23,292 nucleotides of DNA, taken from the NCBI GenBank assembly GCA_001655205.1, contig LPNZ01002451.1, positions 1 to 23,292 of the forward strand, in the 5' to 3' direction. A program made the position numbers and the translations under genes. This stretch comes from Lenisia limosa. Its lineage: Eukaryota; Breviatea. The notes beneath the pieces were generated by a model. That model made no database searches and was not told the DNA's origin. It was given only the letters and a program-made list of their open reading frames with translations. This document shows, piece after piece, positions 10,471 through 19,034 of the stretch (within the stretch, counting starts at the first letter, position 1; every line of letters starts with the position of its first letter).

Positions 10471-13400
10471 TTATTTTGGACCTAAGCTGCGTAGAGTTGC
10501 CATTGAAATAGCCTTTCTCAGTCGGAGAGTATCCAAAAACATTGCCCTCTCATCATCGCGTATGATACCTGAGATAGGGTCAGAATCAAAAAGCTGAAGA
10601 CCACCAGACATACCGTTTTTGATGTAGTGCATTTGGTTATAGAAATCGCAGACGGCTACTACCCGCTCCCGACAGTAACTGCACAGAACTTTCCAACCCG
10701 CTGCACCGTTAACGATGGAAGGCGATAAAAAAATCATCGTATGCGGCGAGTCCCACCTTTGGGATTAGTCCGGGCCTTGAACTGAATATGTCGACGACGA
10801 CTACAGAAACCGCAGACATCAATAGCTAAGCCTGGGTGATGTAAGTTGGGAAATACATTTGGGTGCAAACAACAAAAGTAACAAAGTGTTACACCATGAT
10901 CCGCCCACTTTCTTCACTCGGAGGAGCGGGGGCGGCTTCTTTTTGGGCCGTTGCACCCGGGGCGGGCTAGAGTGTCACAATCAGTACTAAACTCTTCCTT
11001 GTTTAAACTTTCAAGCTTTGAAGATATTATATAGCTAATATATGTTCAACTGCGTCCAACGGCTTCCCTGGCCACAAACCTGCCGCACGTCCTTGACTTG
11101 TCCCAGAGACTCTATGTACACTGATCGCTGTTGGGCGCCTTCATGCAGCTAAGGGGGGTTAATGGCTTTATTGGGGGCGACTTTCGTGATTAATCAGCTG
11201 AAAATCTCACCTGCTTTCGGAACTTATTAGCGAAAGTTGAGAGACAGAAGGCAGGTCCAATGTCTTCTCGGATAACACGTGAAATAAAACTGTAGTCAAT
11301 GAGAGTTTATACTGTTGGGAAAAAAGCCTCAGAGACACCATAATGAGGTATTCAACGCAAATGCCAATTTATCATTATAGGAAACTTACGAATGGGAAAG
11401 ATAATCTTTGACTGGACTCTCCAAAAACGATTTAAACTCCTAGGAGGTTAAAACAACCATGCGGAGTGAATTCTCGAAATCGCCTCCAACCTCGTTAAGC
11501 ATGGGGTCAAATGAAGGTTCATCCGGTTGTTTCTTCGGTGATTCTTGACAGTGAAGGAAGAAAACCTTTACCAGAACGGACAAAATGTGTACCCCCCCCC
11601 CCNNNNNNNNNNNNNNNNNNNNNNNNNNNNNNNNNNNNNNNNNNNNNNNNNNNNNNNNNNNNNNNNNNNNNNNAGGAAATGGACGACCCTGCCGAGGCGT
11701 TTGATGCGCTCAATGCGGCAGATATCGGGCTGTTGGGCGCCGACGTCGTTGCAACAAAAGACATTGTCCGAGCCCTGAGGGATCAAATACATTCCTTATA
11801 TCCCCCGGCCACCTGATATCATATACAATGCCACTAGCCCTCGAAACAATTTACTTACTTCCCACTACCTTACTGCCATGTGCTGCATTTCTGTTCGTTT
11901 GGACTGTTCATCATAAAGAATATCTTTGAGTTTTGATAACTCCTCTGTAGCGGTAAGTTGCTGATAGGAACACATTTCATTTGATAAGAAAAACCCCACC
12001 CACCTCTGCCAAGAGTGTAGAGGTCATTTGTGTTCGCCAACTCAACTTCCAGCTTCGTTTTGACTTGCTCCTACTTTGTCAGTCTGGACTGAGAGAGTGT
12101 CTTACGCACCAGTTCATAGCGGGCTCGGGCCTCATCAGCAACCATCTCATTGCTTCGAAGAAACAGCTCCATCGTTAGCTCCTCTGTTGAGTTATTTGGA
12201 GCGTAAATGGCGGCAAAACCCACCCAGTTCGGCAATGACATCTTCTTTTTCCTGCGTCACCTGGGCAACTTCTTTCTGAAGAATTAGTTCCTTGGAACAC
12301 CGAGATTAGTTATCAATAATCGTTCACAGCTTACGCGCTCCTCTCCTAATGTGGAGCGCAACGCGTCAATTTCCAACGCTTGCGCTCGAATTCGGCTCTC
12401 AAGTTCACTTGTCTAGGAGGATTAGAACTCATTATTACATAATGCTATTGATATAAAGGAGTGAGGAACAAGCAGGAAAGGATTTAGGAACAGGAAAAGC
12501 TCCACACGGCGTTGTAAGGTTAATGGTGGACTAAAAATAGACTTCATTAATATCCTTTAGAAATAGTGTGAACTGCTTTTATTCCTCATTTCGCATTTGC
12601 ACAAACACCCACTTTGATGACGTCAGCGCCGGGCCCTGGAGACGGACTGCTTAACGCGCTGATGTCCAATTCAGGGGCCTCAGTAACACTGTGTTAAAGT
12701 AACCATTGATCCAAAACATGATGTACATTGTTAGCATATTTGAAAGCATTATAAATAGCGACAAAAAGAACCAACCATGCTGGCGACCCAGTGATCGCCT
12801 CCACTTCAGAAAGAAGGCGGTTCCGAGACTACAATGTCAATTACTACAGTGAACAACACCCAATGGCTGACGATTGAACCCACTTCTTCCGCGGCTACTC
12901 TCCGTATTCTCTCAGACTTGAGAGAGTCTTTTGTGGTAGCGAGCTCTTCTTGAAGCAAAGCCTGTGTTGTGAGTGTGAAATAAGAAACAATGGCTCACAT
13001 TGAAGTTCTTCGAGTCTTTCAGCAGGTCTTTAAAATGGGAAACTTCACCCTTGATCAGACTCAACTCCTCCACAAGATCCGCATTAGCTTTGATGAGGCT
13101 CTCCTCACGAGCTAAAGGGTGAGGACCAAAGGACGGCATGGCCAGACGAAACGCCCTCCTACCGGCACTCTGCTCAGCATAGTTCGGCGTACAGGCGTCT
13201 GGGGAGTCTTCAAAAACCTAACCATTAGACACGACACCAGGGCCTCTTGTTTCATTATCAATAGCAAGCAAACCTGGGGGTTGTCAACAAAGAGGATCTT
13301 GGAGTTGGTACGTAGATTGACCTGTCGTCTCTCACTCAGATCGTCTGGCTTGTCAGCGTCCGGGTTGGGGGTGACGCTCATGGTCTCTGATGTCCCCACA

Positions 13401-13513
13401 TCAAGGTCTCCTGTGTTCAAAGGCGAACCTGGGGGAGGGCTTTCGATGGATGGAGTGGGCGACGGTGTGCTGGCTCGCGGCGAAGGAGGTGGTTGGTCGC
13501 CTTCCCCTTCCAT
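10471..13513 (-). CDS. RAB3IP: Rabin8/Sec2-like Rab guanine nucleotide exchange factor, interrupted by an assembly gap
   Basis: Rabin8/Sec2 proteins activate Rab8/Sec4-type GTPases to drive exocytic and ciliary vesicle delivery. Minus-strand exons are 13513-13274, 13169-12999, 12961-12884, 12828-12776, 12688-12613, 12412-12335, 12290-12224, 12183-12110, 12052-12004, 11944-11869, 11774 to 11458 (contains N 11603-11673), 11439-11390, 11289-11211, 11148-11080, 10966-10909, 10831-10757, 10700-10614 and 10568-10471. A Pro/Ser-rich N-terminus is followed by coiled coils. The Sec2 signature is ELEELTMELFLRSNEMVADE, then a Ser-rich linker and the Rabin C-terminal domain: EFKSFLESPVKDYLSH, SRVIREDIGPAFCLSTF, CRERVVAVCDFYNQMHYI and LRLRKAISMATL. 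These match in order the human EFRLW, QEDIFPCLTF, CRYRI and LRKEMSLAKLG blocks. Phases match at every closed junction. Splicing at 11869 and 10909 was chosen by phase. RAB3IL1 is an equally valid name. Confidence 0.88.
10569..10613 (-). other. 45-nt frame-neutral intron in the Rabin8-like gene
   Basis: On the minus strand this begins gtatgt, contains ctgac as a branch-point candidate, and ends tctcag. It is divisible by three and has no stop, so retaining it would add 15 residues (MSGGLQLFDSDPISG) between YIKN and GIIRDDE. Human Rabin8 has no insertion there, so splicing it out gives the better alignment. Confidence 0.7.
11592..11673. other. Poly-C tract running into an assembly gap
   Basis: Eleven C at 11592-11602 lead straight into 71 N. 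A mirror case is the twelve G at 14990-15001 leading into 84 N at 15002-15085. Both gaps lie inside genes (Rabin8-like and PUM3) and hide coding sequence. Similar C tracts without gaps occur at 411-420, 8520-8530 and 15434-15445, all in introns. Confidence 0.9.
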
Positions 13514-13959
13514 TATTAGAAATGCGGTTCTAAGGTCGGCTGTGCTTAGTTTTATCCACTAAAATGCTTGATAAGCACAACTATAATGTTTATAGATGCA
13601 TAAACGGGAAGAAGAGCGTTCTTTCTTCCGCCTATCTCATCTCGCTCAAGAGAATTGGGTCAATATTTGCTTCTTTAAATATAAAAATAATAATAATACG
13701 ATAATAATCTAATAATAATCGAAAAGAGGTGCCGACGTTCAAAAAACTGAACGAATATAGGAAATAACCTAGGGGTGGTTTGTAGTACGCAATAAAATCA
13801 TTATATGAAGTACCCACACACTGCCTCCCGTCATAGCCATAGAATGTAATAAACAAATTGTCAGCTAGTTAGCACAGGAAAACATTGCATATCTTCAATA
13901 AAATCTATATCGAAGCCGGGACTTGCATGGCTTCGTCTTGAACCTAAGAAATATAAGAC
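13514..13959. other. Intergenic region between PUM3 3' end and Rabin8-like 5' end
   Basis: These 446 bp lie between two minus-strand genes, holding the PUM3 3' UTR and the Rabin8-like promoter and 5' UTR. An AT-rich run of AAT repeats occupies about 13678-13720. I see no exon or clear poly(A) hexamer on the minus strand. Confidence 0.5.
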
Positions 13960-16900
13960 CTAATCCTCCTCTTCCATTTCATCTTCCTCCTCCACATCAT
14001 CTTCCTCATCTTCCCCACTACTATCGCTATCACTCTCACTGTCGCTGTCACTCTCTGCTTCAACTTCTTCCTTCTCTTCCTTCTTCTCCTCCTTCTCTTC
14101 AACCTTCTTCTCCTTCTTGCCGCTGTACTCCATCTGAGCAGGGGCAATGTGGTTGACACTAAGTTCAACACTCTTCAACTCCTAAACATGTGAGCACCAG
14201 CCCAAATACCAACGATGCTGAGACCACCCTCCCCACCTGGCCGTTGAGAGCGCCAATAAGAACTGTAATTGGCCCCGACTCCTCGGATGTCTCAAGTCCC
14301 TAAATGATGAGAACCTGGCTGCAGAAATGTCAGTTGAATCACCACGCCCCAACCTTTAGTTTTGTCAGGACAGTATTGGACAGGGATTTGATCTTTGCAA
14401 CGGCGAGGGCGGCACGGGGGGCCTTGGTGGCAATGCTTTTCAGAACATCAGCGGACTCCTCAGAAAGCATACGAGCAAAGTTGGCATGCTCTGGTCAATT
14501 AGCCAAGTACACTACAAAGCCAAAACCGCCAGGTCCAACCATTTTCCGAAGAGTTGAAGATGAGGTTCTGAATGAACTTGACATCAGTAGTGGCGAGAGA
14601 ATCGTCGTCTTCAAGATGGTCCACTACGTAGCGCAGGGTCTTGGCTGCAAGCTTGGCGGAGGCCACAGCTGAGAGGTTTAGTATTGACCATTGTCATCAT
14701 CTGCTTGCTCAAGTGAATTTCTCAGAGAAACGAACAAGCGATATGAGGGATATTTAAGGATCTACCAAAAAATTATAGTATGCCCCTCACTGTCAATGTG
14801 AACGATCAAGTTTCCAATCAAAAGGCGAAGATCAGCATTTGTGATCAACTCTTCAAACTAGAACGATTAACATGGGGTTCTAGTTATGGGCTCAAACAAA
14901 ATAATATAATTAATTATTGGGGGTTTTTAGGACTGAAAAGCCCAAGAAGCAACCAAGTAGCATGATTCCATCATCAAACAAGAGATGGAGGGGGGGGGGG
15001 GNNNNNNNNNNNNNNNNNNNNNNNNNNNNNNNNNNNNNNNNNNNNNNNNNNNNNNNNNNNNNNNNNNNNNNNNNNNNNNNNNNNNAGTGGGCGCCCCCAC
15101 CTGTTCACTGACGGCCTTGAGGAGACGTTCGTCCATAATGTTGCGCACGCGACCCATACGGTCACCCAGGGGCTTGAAACTGCAGGGTAAATCACATTGA
15201 ACATGGGTAATTTGGAAGTGAAAACATGAAGCAATTGGAAATGGTACCAGCCAACGCTTTGATGGGGAAGGTTTTTCTGAGAGTGTTCACAATGGGTTCA
15301 TAAACACGGGTGTCGCCAGCACAGTAGGGAAACAGGCACACGCGGGTGAAGTATTTCTCCGTAAGAAGCTCAGCAAACTTATCGCAAAGAGGCTAATAGA
15401 ATTAGAGCGCAACTATGACGTAAATAAAAGGAGCCCCCCCCCCCCTCGTACATAAACTACAGATTTGGTAAGGTTCTCGGTATCATCAACGTCTTCAAAG
15501 AGACGAAGGAGAACGATGTAAGCCCAATTGTCCTAAACAGTCAACTTCTTCGTCGAAGAATGGTTTGAAATGATTAACGTGAACGAGGACAATATTATAT
15601 TGTATCATATATATAATCATAGTACATTAATATCTTCATATCGAGTGACAACATTTCACACTATATATATATATGTATCATAAAACAAGCCTGTTTTAAT
15701 GCCCACCACAGCCATTTTCGGAACATGCTCCTTGATCTTCTTCATAAGTTGACGCTTGTCCTAAGTATAGGAAGTTGTTGCATGGAATTGATGAAAACAT
15801 CGCTTATTTAATGTTATTATTCTTGCACTCAAAGAAAAGCACTACTCAAAAAATCATTCCCATACAGCAGGCTTGGCGCGGCTGAGGAAGTGTAAGGCAC
15901 TTTTGCACCCTTCGTTGGTATGAACCATTTCAATAAGAACATGCATCACCTGAAGAGAGAACATGAGGGTCATCAAAACCAGCAAAACTGAAAAAGGGGG
16001 GAATTCAATATTGGTTCATATCAACAATCACATTTAGTTCCCCCTTACATGAGCGGTCATTTCATCAGCTTCTTTGTCATTACAGGTTCTGAGGAATTAG
16101 AAGTCCTTCTAATACAAAAGAAATGTTATACTGTCCCAACATACTCATAGAACACCAAAAGAGCCTTGTGGAGAATGTGGTATGCAGCAATGCCCTTGTC
16201 GAAACACTTTCCGAGGGTCTCACCGAGTTGCCTGGTGGACTAATCCGTAAGTAAGAGTAGTTTCATCAAAGAGTGCACCGAATCATTCACCTACCTGTTG
16301 TCTGCCGTGAAGTGACTGGATCATCGCCTTCTTCTGCTTGGATGACGCAAACTCGGAGTATGCGAAGTTAAGAACATCAACACCATTCTTGGGAGATGAG
16401 TCAACAATCGCAGAAGTTGTGAGCTACCTTGTGTCTGACGAACATGTTGGCCTTCTTTGTAAGGGCCTGGATAACCTTTTCGCGCTGTACACTGTCTCCA
16501 TATCTAACCATAAGGTAATAAAAAAGAAACAGAGGAGGGATAGGGCACTGGGTAAGAAAGAAACACCAACCTGAGCATTTTCTTGACGATGAAACGAGAG
16601 TAGGTCTCATTTGACATTTCACTTACAACAGCTGAAGAGTCAATTTCTATTTTTTTTTCTTACGTCTCTACCATAAAATCTAAAAATCCAATACTCACGC
16701 AAGAGTTCGCTGATGACTGAACGCTTCTGCTCCTTCGAGCCTTCTGTGAGAATGTGCTGAATAACGCGGGAGGACTGATGCTTGAACACAAGCTGAGCGG
16801 GAAAACATTAGAATTATAAAATAGAGGATAAGCAGGAGGAGATAACCCATAGAAGAAGCCAAAAACCGAAGTCCCTCCCCTACATCATGCACTTTTCCTT

Positions 16901-17302
16901 TGATAGCCAAACTGATCTCCTTCCTTGCCTTCAAACGATCCTTATCCTCCAGAGTACTGTTTCTAGAAATTTCCCAGGCCTTCATCAGGTCACAGATGAT
17001 TTGCCACTGAGGGTCACTCCGCGACTTCCTATAAAAAAAGATAAATAAACGCTGGCTACTTCGCTTAAACACAAACCTTTCAGTTAAAACCTCCTTCTGC
17101 TTCTCCCTAGCCTCCTTCTTGGTCTTTGGAATCTCAGGCTTAGGCTCCTCCTCTGCTAAGAGTCAGACAAATAGGTCAATTAAGAACAGAAAATAAACAA
17201 ACCAGCCTTGGAACGCTTCTGCGATGGCTTAGCTGAAAAATCTGGCTTTCTTTTCATTGGCTTTCCAGGCTTGCCTCCACGCTTATCATCTTTGAACCCC
17301 AT
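13960..17302 (-). CDS. PUM3: PUM3/Puf6-type nucleolar RNA-binding protein (Puf-A family), interrupted by an assembly gap
   Basis: This is a member of the PUM3/Puf6 family, pumilio-like nucleolar proteins that bind RNA/DNA without strong sequence specificity and act in ribosome biogenesis. Exons: 17302-17203, 17155-17077, 17028-16893, 16792-16699, 16631-16571, 16503-16428, 16387-16295, 16239-16145, 16088-16049, 15949-15866, 15760-15710, 15532-15461, 15392-15226 (or -15248), 15179-15101, gap, 14668-14540, 14490-14354, 14299-14237 and 14181-13960. The basic N-terminus MGFKDDKRGGKPGKPMKRKP looks nucleolar. PUF repeats are visible as FKHQSSRVIQHIL, SNETYSRFIVKKML, VLIEMVHTNEGCKSALHFL and DNWAYIVLLRLFEDVDDTE. 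A PUM3-specific stretch, MGRVRNIMDERLLKAVSEQ, precedes the N run. About 592 aa are visible, against 648 in human. A missing exon is required because phases do not meet across the gap. The C-terminus is a long acidic Ser/Asp/Glu tail. Confidence 0.88.
15662..15674. repeat. (TA)n microsatellite in a PUM3 intron
   Basis: A short TA repeat sits in the intron between the exons at 15760-15710 and 15532-15461, within a generally AT-rich stretch (15590-15680). Confidence 0.8.
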
Positions 17303-17584
17303 TTTGATAACAAATACGAGTACTCTCCGTTTATAAAAAGGGCTAAACAAATCTCGAGCCTCCTGGTTATATAGACATATATTGGACCAGGACAGCCCTT
17401 TTTGTCCAACTTTTTGTTTTGAACTCCCCTCTTTCCCTCTTTTGCAGCTCATTACACCACTTTACTACGAAAAATAAAATTGATCAGTTGAGTTCTTGAT
17501 TTCCCCACCAAACACCGTCTCACAGCCGCAAACTACACCATCTTGTTTTTGATCAAAAGCACACACTTTTTTGTTACCTTAAAG
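17303..17584. promoter_or_regulatory. Divergent promoter region between PUM3 and the HP1-type gene
   Basis: The two start codons face away from each other across 282 bp. The region must contain both 5' UTRs and promoters. It holds no exon that I can recognise. The head-to-head spacing is like that at 1783-2079. Confidence 0.55.
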
Positions 17585-18611
17585 ATGAGTGACAGCGATG
17601 CTGAAGATACTGTTTGTGGATGTTTTTTTTTTGCATATTTTACTTTTTGTCACTAACAAGTTGTAGTATGAAGTTGAAGGAATCATTGCTCATAAAATTG
17701 AAGTGGGTTGGATGTGGGTTTACACTCTTAGTTCATAAGTGGCCATTTTTACTGTTTAAGGCAGGAGTAGTAATGTACTACATCAAATGGAAAGGCTACA
17801 GCGACTCTGAGAACACCTGGCAGACCAGAGATGACTTACAGTGTGATTTTGGGAGACATAACATAGAGTAGTATCTTAGCTTCTTTGGGAGATTTAACCT
17901 TCCTAGTGGTTCAGGTGCCCTCCTCACGGACTACCATAGGCGCTATCCTGAAATTGATCCTGAGAGCCAAGCCTCAAATATCGTAAGCAAACATTATCTG
18001 GAGTGCGAATATGTTTGTATTGAACTTCTAGGATCTTCTTATCAGTGCCAACTATGATGAAACTGTAAGGAATGGGAATTATGAATTTTCCAACTAACAT
18101 TCACAGAAGGACATCAGTAGTCAATCGTTTGTAGGCTTCAGCTCACAGAACAAACGAATTAGTATGAGGGATATTGCAGTTGGTATATTTCATTAAAAAC
18201 AGAAAAAAAAAAAACTAGAAAAATAAAAGTGTAAATGTTGGCTGCACATCTTGTTATTTTTTGAAGATATTGATTTTTTTAAAAGTTATTATTTCCTATA
18301 ATAACCATTCAGCTATCAGCCTTGCTGATGGATGGTGTGTGGAAGAGATTCTGGGTGCGTCCAGAACCGTTTCAGGTTTATTAGTCCTTTGGGTGTCGTG
18401 GTAGGGAAGTTTGTGTGAATTTCGAAAAATTCAACTGAAAGATTCATCACTCTTCAGGATCAGTAGCTCTGGAGGAAGGGCAAAAGGCTTCATTCCTTCA
18501 AAAGTCATGCACACACTTGACCCAATCATGCTCATCCATTGCTATGAGAGGCATATGCACACCCAGGGTTCTTTGGTACTGACAAATGAAGCAGGGTTAT
18601 ATTACTCTTAA
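17585..18611 (+). CDS. HP1-type protein with chromodomain and chromoshadow domain
   Basis: This is a predicted heterochromatin protein that reads methylated histone H3 lysine 9. Exons: 17585-17611, 17667-17702, 17761-17870, 17907-17982, 18032-18064, 18107-18182, 18313-18400 and 18458-18611 (TAA). All match in phase and give 199 aa, the usual HP1 size. The chromodomain follows directly on MSDSDAEDT: YEVEGIIAHKIE, then VMYYIKWKGYSDSENTWQ and LLTDYHRRYPEID. The three aromatic cage positions (the Y of YEVEG, and the W and Y of KWKGY) are present. The usual TWEP reads TWQT. The chromoshadow domain reads WCVEEILGASRTVSGLLVLW, then GFIPSKVMHTLDPIMLIHCY and ERHM. It lacks the Trp normally found just after that helix. 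The donor at 17870 could instead be at 17867. AATAAA lies at 18782-18787. Confidence 0.88.
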
Positions 18612-19034
18612 TATTTTAGATTGCTTCACACTCATAAAAGACGTCCTGTACTTATTTATTGTTCATCTTGTTCACGGTTTCTTCGATATACTGGCTGATG
18701 ATCCTGTCTTCAAGCGCAGTGCCACATACGTTTTCATACAAGGACCAAATATGTTTCTCTATGTCTTAACGTTTTGTTTTCAATAAATCTGGGAAACAAA
18801 GACAATTGTCCATTGTCATGTTGTCATATAATCAGGTCGAAGTCAAAGATTCAAGATCAACCAGATCCTGTTAATCTTGGTTCTTGTGGCAAGGGCTATC
18901 AGGTAGAAAAGTAACACGGGCCGGATTAACTCCCAGAGTGTTTCTTTTCGGTTTTTTTTTTAGTTTTTCCTGTGCATTCTGTGGTTGAAGAGGTTTATAA
19001 ATTTAAATAATTAAATAATTATTTATCTATCATC
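18612..19034. other. Intergenic region between the HP1-type gene and ALIX
   Basis: These 423 bp hold the HP1-type 3' UTR, with AATAAA at 18782-18787, and the ALIX promoter and 5' UTR. A very AT-rich patch with short inverted ATTTAAAT/AATTATTT sequences lies at about 18999-19026, just upstream of the ALIX ATG. I see no further exon. Confidence 0.5.
18782..18787 (+). terminator. Poly(A) signal for the HP1-type gene
   Basis: AATAAA lies 171 nt past the TAA stop, on the coding strand and before the next gene. Confidence 0.5.

Noticed and set aside
13119-13562. 147-codon plus-strand open frame
   Set aside because: It lies antisense to the first two exons of the Rabin8-like gene, whose Pro/Ser-rich start and coiled coil continue through phase-matched introns. 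The plus-strand reading has no recognisable domain.
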